Part shown: positions 8,971 through 18,948 of the stretch, in pieces
How positions within the stretch are numbered: the stretch's first letter is position 1
Layout of the letters: the number at the start of each line of letters is the position of its first letter
Source: Candidatus Rikenella faecigallinarum
Lineage (GTDB): Bacteria; Bacteroidota; Bacteroidia; Bacteroidales; Rikenellaceae
Reading direction: 5' to 3'
Assembly: GCA_019113395.1 (NCBI GenBank)
Contig: DXHL01000032.1
Coordinates: 103,034 to 149,653 of the forward strand
DNA: 46,620 nucleotides
Program-made: the position numbers and the translations under genes
Notes under the pieces: model-generated
Databases searched by the model: none
Told to the model about the DNA's origin: nothing
The model's input: only the letters and a program-made list of their open reading frames with translations

Positions 8971-9612
8971 ATGGAATGGACATTTATCGGCCGTTTGGCC
9001 CTGGCGGCTCTGCTGGGCGGTATTATCGGTTTCGACCGCGAATACCGCGCCAAAGAGGCGGGACTGCGCACCCACTTTTTGGTCGCATTGGGGAGCGCCC
9101 TTTTTATGATTGTCTCGATGTACGGACTGGGCGGCGTCGGTGACCCGGGACGTATTGCCGCACAGGTGGTGACCGGCATCGGGTTTATCGGTGCCGGGTC
9201 AATTATGATTCACAAACAGTTCGTGCGGGGGCTGACCACCGCCTCAGGGCTGTGGGCCACGGCGGGTATCGGGCTGGCCGCGGGAGCCGGCATGTACTGG
9301 ATAGGGGTAGCCGCCATGGTGCTCACGCTGGCAGGGCTGGAACTCTCGACACTGGTGCTCGGCAGCATCGGCATGCACACCGCACAAATCGTCTTTGCGA
9401 CCACCGACAAGGAGAACCTGACGCGTGTGATGGCCGAGATACACGAACGAAAACATACACTGGTGAGCTACGAAACAACTCATGAGGTGGTAGGCAACGG
9501 CGAGTTGTTTCGGGTGACAATGGTGGTCAAGACCCACCATGCCGCCGACCATACCCACCTCTTCCAGTTTATTCAGGCGCTTCCCCAACTGACCCTTGAA
9601 AAGATGGAGTAA
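8971..9612 (+). CDS. MgtC/SapB-family membrane protein
   Basis: The protein has 213 residues. The first 130 or so form the MgtC transmembrane domain with several hydrophobic helices and the signature GIIGFDREYRAKEAGLRTH (residues 17-35) and GIGFIGAGSIM. About 80 soluble residues follow, of the ACT-like C-terminal type seen in some members. In pathogens MgtC relates to growth at low magnesium and to ATP synthase inhibition; the role in gut Bacteroidales is not established. The start at 8971 gives the expected short N-terminus (MEWTFIGRLALAALLGG). It follows a probable terminator and precedes a glycosyltransferase gene by 45 bp. Confidence 0.9.
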   Translation: MEWTFIGRLALAALLGGIIGFDREYRAKEAGLRTHFLVALGSALFMIVSMYGLGGVGDPGRIAAQVVTGIGFIGAGSIMIHKQFVRGLTTASGLWATAGIGLAAGAGMYWIGVAAMVLTLAGLELSTLVLGSIGMHTAQIVFATTDKENLTRVMAEIHERKHTLVSYETTHEVVGNGELFRVTMVVKTHHAADHTHLFQFIQALPQLTLEKME

Positions 9613-9657
9613 CCGTCTTCGGAGCGTCACTTCTCAATTTGATTGCCGATTTTCTCT

Positions 9658-10650
9658 ATGCATATCCTTATCTACTTTCCGGTCAGGCTTCCCGTCACCC
9701 GATACGGCGGCATCGAGCGTGTCATATGGGGACTGGGGAAGGCTCTGGTGCGGATGGGCTACCGGGTAACCTACCTGGCCGGAGCCGGTTCGACCTGCGA
9801 CTTCGCCGCGTGCCTCGCCTATGACCCGACCCGACCGCTCGCGCAGCAGATACCGGCCGATGCAGACCTGGTGCACCTCCACGCCCTGCCGCAGGGAGAG
9901 GAGCTGACACGGCCATACCTCTACACCGAGCATACGAACGGCTCAGGCGGGCGGCCGCTGCCGCTCAACACGGTATTCCTTTCGCGCAACCACGCAGAAC
10001 GGCACGGAGCGGAGACCTTTGTCTACAACGGACTCGAATGGAGCGATTACGGCGTTCCGAATTGGGACACACCGCGCCGTTATTTCCACTTTTTGGGCAA
10101 TGCAGCGTGGCGGGTGAAGAATGTGCGGGGAGCCATTGAGGTGGTACGGGGCATGCACGGCGAACGGCTCATGGTGCTGGGCGGCACGCGCCTCAACATC
10201 AAGATGGGATTTCGGCTGACGCTCTCGCCGAAGATTCACTTTGCAGGAATGGTCGGCGGCGAGGAGAAACTTCGGCTGCTGAACGGTTCGAAAGGGTTGA
10301 TTTTCCCGGTTCGGTGGCACGAGCCTTTCGGGCTGGCCGTTATCGAGAGTCTCTATTTTGGGGCTCCGGTCTTTGCCACACCCTACGGTTCACTGTCGGA
10401 GTTGGTCACATCCGAGGTAGGATTCTGCTCTCCGTATTGCTCGGCACTGCGCGAGGCGGCACGGCACGCCGAGGCTTTCTCTCGACAAAGGTGTCACGAC
10501 TATGCCCGTGAGTTGTTCTCGGCCGACCGCATGGCACGGGAATACCTGCACTGTTATGAACGGGTGCTGAACGGGGAGTCTCTCCAGAAGACGCATCCCG
10601 TGCTGCGACGAGCCGAGGGCGAGGAGCGTTTCCTCCCGTGGTACGCATAG
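9658..10650 (+). CDS. Glycosyltransferase, GT4 family
   Basis: The 330-residue protein has a GT-B fold. The N-terminus MHILIYFPV...GGIERVIWGLGKALVRMGYRVTYLAG matches the acceptor domain of retaining GT4 enzymes. The C-terminal half has the E-x7-E nucleotide-sugar signature EPFGLAVIE, preceded by FPVRWH and followed by GAPVFATPYGSLSELV. Donor and acceptor sugars cannot be inferred. I chose the ATG at 9658 because an ATG five codons upstream would add residues before the conserved MHIL strand. The gene does not sit in a polysaccharide cluster: its neighbours are mgtC-family and lon (convergent). Confidence 0.85.
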   Translation: MHILIYFPVRLPVTRYGGIERVIWGLGKALVRMGYRVTYLAGAGSTCDFAACLAYDPTRPLAQQIPADADLVHLHALPQGEELTRPYLYTEHTNGSGGRPLPLNTVFLSRNHAERHGAETFVYNGLEWSDYGVPNWDTPRRYFHFLGNAAWRVKNVRGAIEVVRGMHGERLMVLGGTRLNIKMGFRLTLSPKIHFAGMVGGEEKLRLLNGSKGLIFPVRWHEPFGLAVIESLYFGAPVFATPYGSLSELVTSEVGFCSPYCSALREAARHAEAFSRQRCHDYARELFSADRMAREYLHCYERVLNGESLQKTHPVLRRAEGEERFLPWYA

Positions 10651-10667
10651 ACGCGGTGACCTAAGGA

Positions 10668-10720
10668 GATAAAACCGCAGCGGCGGCATCTCAGAGAGAG
10701 ATGCCGCCGCTGCTTTTATC
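10668..10720. terminator. Bidirectional intrinsic terminator between glycosyltransferase and lon
   Basis: A perfect 16-bp stem, 10677-10692 with 10698-10713 (GCAGCGGCGGCATCTC), encloses the 5-base loop AGAGA. It is flanked by GATAAAA and TTTTATC, so both strands have a U-tract. It serves two convergent genes. Confidence 0.88.
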
Positions 10721-10738
10721 ACGGAATAACAGCCAGGG

Positions 10739-13168
10739 CTACACCAGCGCCAGTTTCAGCACATCGTCCAGCGTTTCGACATAGTGGAAGGTAAGCCCTT
10801 TCACATAATCGGCCTTGATGTCTTCGATATCCTTGCGGTTTTCGACGCTCAGGATAATATCGGTAATCCCAGCACGTTTGGCCGCCAAAATCTTCTCCTT
10901 CACGCCACCCACCGGCAACACCTTGCCCCGCAAGGTCGTTTCGCCGGTCATGGCATACCGTGCCTGCACCTTACGTCCCGTGAAGACCGAAGTCAGCGCC
11001 GTGACCATCGTAATCCCGGCCGACGGACCATCCTTCGGAATAGCCCCTTCGGGCACGTGAATGTGAATATCGTTCTCTTCAAAGAGTTTCGAATCGATGC
11101 CCAACCGGTCGGCATGAGCCTTGACCCACCCCAACGCAATCGAAGCCGACTCCTTCATCACATCGCCCAAATTACCGGTGATAATCAGGTTGCCCTTGCC
11201 CTTGTTGAGCGACGACTCGATATAGAGGATGTCGCCTCCCACCTCGGTCCAGGCCAGACCCGTCACCACGCCGATATGCTGGTTGCCTTCGTACATCTCG
11301 TTCAGGTAACGCGGCACCCCGAGTATCTTTTCCACTATGGCGGGCGTCACCTCCACGCTGTATTCCTCTTCCATGCCAATCTCCTTGGCGCGGTGGCGCA
11401 CAATCTTGGCTATCAGTTTATCCAGCGTACGCACGCCCGACTCCCGGGTATACTCCGAAATAATCTTTTCAATCGCCTTCTTGCCCAGTTTCAACTGGTC
11501 AGCCTTCACCCCGTGTGCTTCGAGCTGCTTGGGCAGCAGGTGACGTTTGACAATCTCCACCTTCTCTTCGAGCAGGTAACCGCTCACGTTAATCATCTCC
11601 ATACGGTCGCGCAACGCCGGAGAGATATTCCCTACGTTATTGGCCGTCGCGATAAAGAGTACCTTCGAGAGGTCATACTCCGTATCGAGGTAGTTGTCGT
11701 GGAAGGTGCTGTTCTGTTCCGGGTCGAGCACCTCGAGCAGCGCCGATGCCGGGTCACCGTGGTTCGACTGCCCCACCTTGTCGATTTCGTCCAGAATAAT
11801 CACCGGGTTCGACGACCCTGCCCGACGAATGGTCTGAATGATACGCCCGGGCATCGCTCCGATATAGGTACGGCGGTGTCCCCGAATCTCGGCTTCGTCG
11901 TGCATCCCGCCGAGCGAGATACGGCCGAACTTACGCCCCAGCGATGCGGCTACCGACTTTCCGAGCGAGGTTTTCCCCACCCCCGGAGGTCCATAGAGGC
12001 ACAATATCGGGGACTTCAGGTCTCCCTTGAGTTTCAGCACGGCCAGGTGCTCCAGGATACGGTCCTTCACATCGTCCAGCCCGAAATGGTCCTTGTCCAG
12101 ATGGCGTTTGGCCCGTTTCAGGTCGAGGTTGTCGCGCGTCACCTCGTCCCACGGCAACTCCAGTATCAGTTGCAGGTAATTGAGTTGCACCGAATACTCC
12201 GCCACGGCAGGGTTCATACGGTCCAGTTTGCCCAATTCCTTGTAGAAGAGCTCTTCGACCTCCTTGCTCCACTTTTTCGTTTCAGCCTTCTCGCGCAACT
12301 CGTCCAGTTCACGGTCGGCAGGATTGCCCCCCAACTCATCCTGAATGGTACGCATCTGCTGCTGCAGGAAGTACTCCCGCTGCTGCTGGTCGATATCCTC
12401 TTTGACCTTGCTCTGGATTTCGTTCTTGAGCTCGATAAGCTGCAACTCACGCACCAGAATCTCGAGCAACTTGCGCGCACGGGCAATCAACCCCGGCGCC
12501 TCCAACAGTGCCTGACGGTCGGTGTCGGGCAGGTCGATGTTCGAACTGATGAAATTGATAATCCCGCGCCGACTATCGATATTCTTAATCGCAAAAGTAG
12601 CCTCCTGCGGAATGTTCGACGAGAGGTTGATAATCTTCAGGGCAATCTCCTTCACCGACTCAATGAGAGCATCGAGTTCGATGTTGTTCTTTTCCGGCGT
12701 CAGGTCTTTCAGCGGTCGCACGCTTGCCTTGAAGAAGGGGTCCGACGCGACATACTCGCGTATCTCGAACTTTTCGACCCCGTGCAGGATAACCGTCAGG
12801 TTACCGTTCGGCATTTCGAGCACCTTGAGGATACGTGCCGCAGTCCCCACCGAGAACAAGTCCTCGGGACCGGGGTTTTCGACCTCGGCCTCTTTCTGGA
12901 GCAGCGCTCCGAGCATACCGCCGTTCTGGTCCACTTCACGCACCAGCCGCATCGACTTTTCGCGTCCCACCGTAATGGGGGTTATCGCCCCCGGGAAAAG
13001 CACCGAACTGCGCAGTGTCAAAATAGGCAGCACATCGGGCATCGACGTGCCGTGAGGCGTATCGTCATCGTCGGGTGAAATAATCGGAATCACCTGGCTT
13101 TTGCCGTCCAGCACATCCGAGATGCCGGAGAGTTGTTCAATCAGTTTACTATGTTTTTTATCGCTCAT
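10739..13168 (-). CDS. lon: ATP-dependent Lon protease
   Basis: Cytoplasmic AAA+ serine protease that degrades misfolded and regulatory proteins. The 809 residues comprise an N-terminal LON substrate domain (PILTLRSSVLFPGAITPI...), a central coiled-coil region (IDQQQREYFLQQQMRTIQDELGG), Walker A YGPPGVGKTSLG near residue 380, Walker B VIILDEIDKVG, and a C-terminal protease domain with the catalytic Ser in PKDGPSAGITM and Lys in LPVGGVKEKILAAKRAG. All catalytic elements are present. It starts at the ATG at 13166-13168 (MSDKKHSKLIEQLSG) and is divergent from valS. No heat-shock operator was recognised in the 203-bp gap. Confidence 0.98.
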   Translation of the reverse strand: MSDKKHSKLIEQLSGISDVLDGKSQVIPIISPDDDDTPHGTSMPDVLPILTLRSSVLFPGAITPITVGREKSMRLVREVDQNGGMLGALLQKEAEVENPGPEDLFSVGTAARILKVLEMPNGNLTVILHGVEKFEIREYVASDPFFKASVRPLKDLTPEKNNIELDALIESVKEIALKIINLSSNIPQEATFAIKNIDSRRGIINFISSNIDLPDTDRQALLEAPGLIARARKLLEILVRELQLIELKNEIQSKVKEDIDQQQREYFLQQQMRTIQDELGGNPADRELDELREKAETKKWSKEVEELFYKELGKLDRMNPAVAEYSVQLNYLQLILELPWDEVTRDNLDLKRAKRHLDKDHFGLDDVKDRILEHLAVLKLKGDLKSPILCLYGPPGVGKTSLGKSVAASLGRKFGRISLGGMHDEAEIRGHRRTYIGAMPGRIIQTIRRAGSSNPVIILDEIDKVGQSNHGDPASALLEVLDPEQNSTFHDNYLDTEYDLSKVLFIATANNVGNISPALRDRMEMINVSGYLLEEKVEIVKRHLLPKQLEAHGVKADQLKLGKKAIEKIISEYTRESGVRTLDKLIAKIVRHRAKEIGMEEEYSVEVTPAIVEKILGVPRYLNEMYEGNQHIGVVTGLAWTEVGGDILYIESSLNKGKGNLIITGNLGDVMKESASIALGWVKAHADRLGIDSKLFEENDIHIHVPEGAIPKDGPSAGITMVTALTSVFTGRKVQARYAMTGETTLRGKVLPVGGVKEKILAAKRAGITDIILSVENRKDIEDIKADYVKGLTFHYVETLDDVLKLALV

Positions 13169-13303
13169 ATGCAGTATAAAGTAGGAGTGATTTGCTCTCA
13201 GCGCAAATCGACAAACGAAGAGACAAAGTTACAAAAAAACGGCGAACAGGGGCCGATTATTACCCTTTCGCGCGTTTTATGCGGTTTATCGGAAACTGTT
13301 TTG

Positions 13304-13311
13304 TACTTTTG
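13304..13311 (+). promoter_or_regulatory. valS promoter -7 box
   Basis: TACTTTTG is an exact TAnnTTTG element 60 bp upstream of the valS ATG. No TTTG -33 box lies at the usual 19-21-base spacing. The lon/valS gap (13169-13371) otherwise holds only AT-rich spacer. Confidence 0.5.
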
Positions 13312-13371
13312 CACTCTGCGAACGTCAGCAAAAAATATGCAAAACGGCGTTCGAATTAAAAATCGGACAAA

Positions 13372-16035
13372 ATGACAGAGATACCTGCCAAATACAACCC
13401 TGCCGAAAAGGAGGACAAATGGTACCAGTACTGGCTTGACAACGGTTTTTTCCACTCCGTGCCCGACAGCCGCGAACCCTATACGATTGTCATCCCGCCG
13501 CCCAACGTGACAGGAGTGCTGCACATGGGACACATGCTGAACAATACGATTCAGGATGTGCTGGTACGTCGGGCCCGCATGCAGGGGAAGAATGCCTGCT
13601 GGGTACCCGGAACCGACCACGCGTCGATTGCCACCGAGGCCAAGGTGGTCCAGAAACTGGCAGCCGAAGGGATTAAGAAGACGGACCTGACCCGTGAGGA
13701 GTTTCTGCGCCACGCCTGGGAGTGGAAAGAGAAACACGGCGGTATCATTCTGGAGCAGCTCAAGAAGTTAGGGGCTTCGTGCGACTGGGCGCGGACCAAG
13801 TTCACGATGGACGAGCGGCTGAGTGAAGCGGTGATTCACGTCTTCGTGGACCTCTATAACAAGGGCAAGATATACCGCGGGGTACGGATGGTGAACTGGG
13901 ACCCTGCAGCGCTGACGGCCATCTCGGACGAAGAGGTCATCTACAAGGAGGAGCACGGCAAACTCTACTATCTGCGCTACATGGTGGAGAATCCGGATGC
14001 CAGCACCCCGAAATATGCCGTCGTGGCCACTACGCGTCCCGAGACCATTATGGGCGACACGGCCATGTGCATCAACCCCAACGACCCGAAAAACACATGG
14101 CTCAAGGGCAAACGGGTCATCGTGCCGCTGGTGGGACGTTCGATACCGGTGATTGAGGATGATTATGTGGACATTGAGTTCGGGACGGGATGCCTCAAGG
14201 TGACCCCGGCACACGACGTGAACGACTATATGCTCGGCGAAAAACACGGTCTGCCGAGTATCGATATTTTCAACGACAACGGTACCCTGAGCGAAGCAGC
14301 AGGATTATATGTAGGGATGGACCGTTTCGACGTGCGTCGGCAGATTGAGACCGACCTTCAGGAGGCCGGCCTGATGGAGAAGGTCGAAGCCTACACCAAC
14401 AAGGTGGGCACCTCGGAACGCAGCGGTGCGGTAATTGAGCCGAAACTCTCGATGCAGTGGTTCCTGAAGATGGACGAGATGGCCAAACCGGCCCTGAAGG
14501 CCGTAATGGAGGACATCATTCGGCTGGTACCCGCCAAATTCAAAAACACCTACCGCTACTGGATGGAGAATGTGAAGGACTGGTGCGTGAGCCGTCAGTT
14601 GTGGTGGGGGCAACAGATTCCCGCCTACTACATTCCGCAGAGCCTGGGCGGCGGTTTTGTGGTGGCCGAGAGCGAAGCGGAGGCCGTACAGCTGGCGCGT
14701 GCCAAAAGCGGACATGACGAACTGACAGCCGCCGACCTGACACGCGACCCCGACGTGCTGGACACCTGGTTCAGCTCGTGGCTCTGGCCGATGTCGGTCT
14801 TCGACGGCGTGCTCGACCCGAACAACGCTGAAATCAAATACTACTACCCCACCAACGACCTGGTGACGGCTCCCGAGATTCTCTTCTTCTGGGTGGCCCG
14901 CATGATTATGGCCGGGTACGAATACCAGGGCGAACGCCCCTTCAGCAACGTCTACCTGACGGGGATTGTGCGTGACAATTTGCGCCGCAAGATGTCCAAA
15001 TCGCTCGGCAACTCGCCCGACCCGCTCGACCTGATTGCCAAGTACGGCGCCGACAGCGTGCGGGTAGCCATGATGCTGTGCAGCTCGGCCGGAAACGACA
15101 TTATCTGGGACGAGTCACTCATTGAGCAGGGGCGTAACTTCGGGAACAAGATTTGGAACTCGTTCCGACTGATTAAGATGTGGGAGGTGAACGCCGCGGC
15201 CGAACAACCCAAAGCGGCTCGGATGGCCGTCGAATGGTTCGGTGCAAAACTGGCTGCCACCGTGGCCGAGATTGACGAGCACTTTGCCTCGTTCCGTATT
15301 TCGGATGCCCTGATGACTCTCTACCGCCTCTTCTGGGAAGACTTCTCGGGGTGGTATCTGGAGATGGTGAAGCCGGCCTATGGCCAGCCGCTCGACACCA
15401 CGACTTATACGGCCACAATCGGCTATTTTGAACAACTGCTGCAACAGCTGCACCCCTACATGCCGTTTATCACGGAAGAGATTTGGCACTACGTGGCCGA
15501 ACGGGGACCGAAGGAGTCGATTATGGTGAGCCGCTACACCTCGCTGCCCGTGACGGAGCGTTCGTCGGCACTGGTGGAACGCTTCGAGTTGGCCAAAGAG
15601 GTGGTCAGCGGTATCCGCAACGTGCGCAAGAGCAAGAACATTGCCCAGAAAGAGCCGATGGAGTTGATTTATGCGGCCGACGAGAACTACCCTGCGGAGT
15701 TTGAGGCGGTGATTGTGAAGATGGGGAACCTGAGCAGCGTATCGGCCATGGCGGCAGGAGCGCAGAAACCGAGCGGGGCGGCATCGTTCATTGTGAAGAC
15801 GACCGAATATTTCATTCCGCTGGGCGAGATGATTGACACGGCTGCCGAGCGGGAACGGCTAACCAAGGAGTTAGACTATACGCGCGGCTTCCTGGCCAGT
15901 GTCATGAAAAAGCTCTCCAACGAGCGATTCGTACAGAATGCACCGCAGCAGGTGATTGCCAACGAACGGGCCAAACAGGCCGATGCCGAGGCCAAGATAA
16001 AGGCGCTCGAGGAGCAGTTGGCCGCTCTGGCGTAG
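13372..16035 (+). CDS. valS: Valyl-tRNA synthetase
   Basis: Class I synthetase charging tRNA-Val, with editing of mischarged Thr. The 887 residues are normal for the bacterial enzyme. The HIGH-type motif is HMGH at residues 51-54 within [13 protein letters not shown]. The editing (CP1) domain includes [14 protein letters not shown] and [14 protein letters not shown] is intact at 540-544, followed by [11 protein letters not shown]. The C-terminal coiled coil that contacts tRNA runs through [15 protein letters not shown] to [12 protein letters not shown]. The start ATG fits the N-terminal [19 protein letters not shown]. It is followed by a hairpin terminator before folA. Confidence 0.98.
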   Translation: MTEIPAKYNPAEKEDKWYQYWLDNGFFHSVPDSREPYTIVIPPPNVTGVLHMGHMLNNTIQDVLVRRARMQGKNACWVPGTDHASIATEAKVVQKLAAEGIKKTDLTREEFLRHAWEWKEKHGGIILEQLKKLGASCDWARTKFTMDERLSEAVIHVFVDLYNKGKIYRGVRMVNWDPAALTAISDEEVIYKEEHGKLYYLRYMVENPDASTPKYAVVATTRPETIMGDTAMCINPNDPKNTWLKGKRVIVPLVGRSIPVIEDDYVDIEFGTGCLKVTPAHDVNDYMLGEKHGLPSIDIFNDNGTLSEAAGLYVGMDRFDVRRQIETDLQEAGLMEKVEAYTNKVGTSERSGAVIEPKLSMQWFLKMDEMAKPALKAVMEDIIRLVPAKFKNTYRYWMENVKDWCVSRQLWWGQQIPAYYIPQSLGGGFVVAESEAEAVQLARAKSGHDELTAADLTRDPDVLDTWFSSWLWPMSVFDGVLDPNNAEIKYYYPTNDLVTAPEILFFWVARMIMAGYEYQGERPFSNVYLTGIVRDNLRRKMSKSLGNSPDPLDLIAKYGADSVRVAMMLCSSAGNDIIWDESLIEQGRNFGNKIWNSFRLIKMWEVNAAAEQPKAARMAVEWFGAKLAATVAEIDEHFASFRISDALMTLYRLFWEDFSGWYLEMVKPAYGQPLDTTTYTATIGYFEQLLQQLHPYMPFITEEIWHYVAERGPKESIMVSRYTSLPVTERSSALVERFELAKEVVSGIRNVRKSKNIAQKEPMELIYAADENYPAEFEAVIVKMGNLSSVSAMAAGAQKPSGAASFIVKTTEYFIPLGEMIDTAAERERLTKELDYTRGFLASVMKKLSNERFVQNAPQQVIANERAKQADAEAKIKALEEQLAALA

Positions 16036-16054
16036 CCCTTATTAAAAGACAACA

Positions 16055-16089
16055 GAGCAGGAGAGTTTCCATGTACTCTCCTGCTCTTT
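16055..16089 (+). terminator. valS terminator
   Basis: A 12-bp perfect stem (GAGCAGGAGAGT, 16055-16066 with 16075-16086) has an 8-base loop and is followed by TTTA, 19 bp after the valS stop. The U-tract is short. Confidence 0.7.
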
Positions 16090-16156
16090 AGAATGCCGTA
16101 CAGAGAGTCCCCTTCTCGCCACGGCCCGAATGAACCACTCCACAGCGTCCCGAACC

Positions 16157-16654
16157 ATGATACTATCCCTCATCGTTGCCGTTGCCGAAAACCAGGTTAT
16201 CGGCAACGGCGGCCAGATGCCCTGGCACATCAGCGAAGACCTGAAATACTTCAAACGCACCACGCAGGGACACCCTGTGGTGATGGGACGCCGAACCTTC
16301 GAATCGCTCGGCTGCCGGCCGCTGCCGAACCGTACGAATGTGGTGGTGAGCCGCAACACGTCGCTGGCTATGCCGAAAGGGGTAGTGACGGCTGCATCGC
16401 TGGAACAAGCCCTGGCGCCGTTTCAGCCGACCGACGAGGAGGTCTTTATCATTGGGGGTGGGGAAATCTATCGGCAGGCGATGCCTCTGGCTGACCGCCT
16501 CTACCTGACCCGAATTGCGGCATCACCGCAGGGAGATACTCTCTTTCCGACGGTGAACCCCGATGAGTGGCGCCTGACCTGGCACGAAGCACACCCGGCA
16601 ACAGACCACACACCGGCATTCGAATTTTGCAACTACCTCCGCATCAAACGGTAA
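16157..16654 (+). CDS. folA: Dihydrofolate reductase
   Basis: Reduces dihydrofolate to tetrahydrofolate with NADPH and is the trimethoprim target. It is 165 residues from the ATG at 16157 (MILSLIVAVAENQVIGNGG). An in-frame ATG at 16130 would add nine residues that do not fit the family. Family motifs are the substrate-side MPWHISEDLKYFK, VVMGRRTFESLGCRPLPNRTNVVVSR and the NADPH-binding FIIGGGEIYRQAM. The glycine run (GGG) and conserved Trp/Pro of the Met20 loop are intact. The neighbour on the same strand is the membrane protein at 16674. thyA, its usual functional partner, is about 8 kb away on the other strand. Confidence 0.96.
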   Translation: MILSLIVAVAENQVIGNGGQMPWHISEDLKYFKRTTQGHPVVMGRRTFESLGCRPLPNRTNVVVSRNTSLAMPKGVVTAASLEQALAPFQPTDEEVFIIGGGEIYRQAMPLADRLYLTRIAASPQGDTLFPTVNPDEWRLTWHEAHPATDHTPAFEFCNYLRIKR

Positions 16655-16673
16655 CAACTCGCTCCACAGTCCC

Positions 16674-17636
16674 ATGCCTCATACCGTAGCCATACGCACC
16701 CGCTCCTGTGCGCAACGCGGCTTTCAAGCCGGGGTGCGCACTTGGTGGTGGCTGGTGAAGATGATGCTGCCCATTACCTTTGGGGTGGCACTACTGCAAT
16801 GGGCCGGCGTCATTGCCACCCTCTCGGAGTGGCTCACCCCCGCCTTCTCCCACATCGGACTCAACGGCGAAGGGGTGCTGACCTTTCTCACGGGAATGTC
16901 AGCCTCGATTTACGCAGCTATCGGTGTTATGGGAACCCTTAACCTCGACTACCGCAGCGTCACGATACTGGCCGTAATGACCCTTATCGCCCACAATCTG
17001 ATTGTCGAATCGGTCGTACAACGCAAAGCGGGCTGCCGCTCGGCGTGGGGAATGGCCGCCCTGCGGGTCACCATGGCACTCCTAACGGCCTGGATACTGA
17101 ACCGCATCCTCCCCGAGGGGTACTCGGGCACGCTGCTGCTGGCACACCGTGACGTGGCCGATACCTCTTTTGCCGCCGTCATGCAAAACTGGGCACTGGC
17201 ACAAGCCAAACTGCTGCCGCTGATGTTCGTCATCATCGTCAGCCTCAATATCCTCCAGCAAATTCTCCGCGAGTTTCACTGGATTGGCTACCTCACCACA
17301 CCCCTGGCCCCGTTGATGAAGGCCTTCGGTCTGGCCCCGGGATGCGCCTTCCTTTGGATTGTCCTCAATACGCTGGGACTGACTTACGGCAGTTCGGTCA
17401 TGATTGGCGAGGTCGAAAACGGCAACATCCCGCTACGCGATGCCCGACGCCTCAACGCACACGCGGCCATGAACCACTCCCTGCTCGAAGATACGCTGCT
17501 CTATGCGGCTCTCGGGGTGGGGCTGTTTGGGCTGATAGTGCCGCGGGTCGTGATGGCCATGGCAGTGGTATGGGGAGAACGGTTGTTCGAACAACTGCGC
17601 ACCCGCCACACGCTGCCCCACCCCAAACACTCGTAA
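16674..17636 (+). CDS. Nucleoside-recognition (gate) domain membrane protein
   Basis: The 320-residue integral membrane protein has about eight hydrophobic segments, organised as two similar halves typical of the nucleoside-transporter gate domain (spore-maturation SpmA/SpmB-like family). Typical segments are GEGVLTFLTGMSASIYAAIGVM, TILAVMTLIAHNLIVESVVQRKAG, and in the second half LNTLGLTYGSSVMIGEVENG and AMNHSLLEDTLLYAALG. Substrate unknown. The start used here leaves a basic N-terminal arm (RTRSCAQRGFQAGVR) before the first helix. It ends 20 bp upstream of prfB on the same strand and probably shares a transcript with it; folA lies 19 bp upstream. Confidence 0.8.
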   Translation: MPHTVAIRTRSCAQRGFQAGVRTWWWLVKMMLPITFGVALLQWAGVIATLSEWLTPAFSHIGLNGEGVLTFLTGMSASIYAAIGVMGTLNLDYRSVTILAVMTLIAHNLIVESVVQRKAGCRSAWGMAALRVTMALLTAWILNRILPEGYSGTLLLAHRDVADTSFAAVMQNWALAQAKLLPLMFVIIVSLNILQQILREFHWIGYLTTPLAPLMKAFGLAPGCAFLWIVLNTLGLTYGSSVMIGEVENGNIPLRDARRLNAHAAMNHSLLEDTLLYAALGVGLFGLIVPRVVMAMAVVWGERLFEQLRTRHTLPHPKHS

Positions 17637-17656
17637 ACTCAAAAGAACCATTCGAA

Positions 17657-18746
17657 ATGATTACCACAGAACAGATTAAAGAGCTTGTAAGGCGCCAGGA
17701 TGCGCTGAGGAGGCATCTTTGACCTGGACGGAAAACGTCAGGAACTGAAAACCGAAGAGGCGCTGACCCTGGCGCCCGACTTTTGGGACGACGCCGAGAA
17801 GGCACAGGCCCAGCTCAAAAAAGTAGCCGCCATCAAGTCGTGGGTTACGGAGTACGATGCCATTGCCACGGCCATGGATGAGTTGTCGCTCGTACCTGAA
17901 TTTATCAAGGAGGGGGCTGCCTCGGAGGAGGATTTGGACACGGCCTATCACCGTGCGCTGGGACTTATCGAGGCGCTCGAAATGCGCAACATGCTCCGCT
18001 CCGAAGAGGACAAGATGGGAGCCATCATGGAAATCAACTCCGGTGCCGGAGGTACCGAAGCGCTCGACTGGGCCTCGATGCTGCTGCGGATGTATACCCG
18101 CTGGGGCGAACGCAACGGCTATACGGTCAAGGCACTCGACATTCAGGATGGCGACGAGGTCGGGGTCAAGTCGGCCATGATAGAGTTCGTGGGCGACTAC
18201 GCCTACGGGTATCTCAAGAGTGAAAACGGCGTGCACCGCATGGTACGGCTCTCGCCCTTCAACGCAAACAACAAACGCCAAACGACCTTTGCATCGGTCT
18301 TTGTCTCGCCCGCGGTGGACGACACCATTGAAATCGTCATCAACCCGGCCGACATCAAGTGGGACACCTACCGCAGCAGCGGCGCAGGAGGACAGAATGT
18401 GAACAAGGTGGAGACCGGCGTACGGCTTTACCACATTCCGACCGGCATTGTGATTGAAAATACCGAGACCCGTTCCCAGATTATGAACAAGGAGAATGCA
18501 CTGCGCATTCTGCGGTCGAAGCTCTACCAGATCGAGATGGAGAAACGTCAGGCCATTCAGGCGGAGCTCGAGGGGCAAAAGAAGAAAATCGAGTGGGGTT
18601 CCCAAATTCGGAGTTACGTATTCGACGACCGCCGCGTCAAGGACCACCGCACCAACTACCAAACCTCGGATGTAGACGGGGTGATGGACGGCGAGATTGA
18701 CGAATTTATCAAAGCCTACCTGATGGAGTTCGGGGGACAACTTTAA
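17657..18746 (+). CDS. prfB: Peptide chain release factor 2, with programmed +1 frameshift
   Basis: Recognises UGA/UAA and releases the peptide. The coding sequence is in two frames, 17657-17719 and 17721-18746, joined by a +1 shift at CTT-TGA-C, giving 362 residues. The first 21 codons end at an in-frame TGA (17720-17722). The remainder has the stop-recognition tripeptide SPF at residues 199-201 and the catalytic GGQ at 244-246 ([13 protein letters not shown]). These features mark RF2, since RF1 carries PxT instead of SPF. Gene callers that do not model the shift will report a shortened protein beginning at an internal ATG near 17874. It follows the gate-domain gene by 20 bp. Confidence 0.97.
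17708..17723 (+). promoter_or_regulatory. prfB programmed +1 frameshift signal
   Basis: AGGAGG (17708-17713), a strong internal Shine-Dalgarno-like sequence, is followed three bases later by the slippery CTT-TGA-C (17717-17723). This is the known autoregulatory arrangement: low RF2 slows termination at UGA and favours the shift. Confidence 0.95.
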
Positions 18747-18815
18747 TCCAACAGGGAGATAGCGGGTACTATTCCGCATTCTGCATTCCCAAACGCCAAT
18801 GACATATCTACCTTG

Positions 18816-18845
18816 CAAAATGGCAGCCTGCGGGCTGTCATTTTG
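18816..18845. promoter_or_regulatory. Inverted repeat between prfB and groES
   Basis: CAAAATGGCAGCC (18816-18828) pairs with GGCTGTCATTTTG (18833-18845) around TGCG, with one G-U pair. It is about 100 bp before the groES ATG and 70 bp after prfB. It may be the prfB terminator or a control site for the chaperonin operon. Tandem TGACA-type half-sites on the minus strand (TGACAAAATGACAG) favour a protein-binding role, but this is not decided by the sequence. Confidence 0.5.
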
Positions 18846-18948
18846 TCATGAATGCCCGCTCATTCCGGGTTTGGCACAGTATATGCAATACCCACAAGCG
18901 TTGTTTTGGAACAAACAAGTAAAATAAAAACATAATTCATTACACACC

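Noticed and set aside
10784..13078. A 764-codon open frame antisense to lon, and similar long antisense frames opposite pckA (5249-6475), PBP1A (25134-27398), ftsZ (32071-33570), ftsA (33923-35398) and ftsI (36447-38348).
   Set aside because: The opposite strand in each case encodes a full, motif-complete protein. The antisense frames lack recognisable domains and are explained by GC-rich codon bias.
17342..17722. A 126-codon frame ending in the prfB leader.
   Set aside because: It overlaps the gate-domain gene in another frame. Only its last 21 codons (17657-17719) are real, as the first part of prfB.
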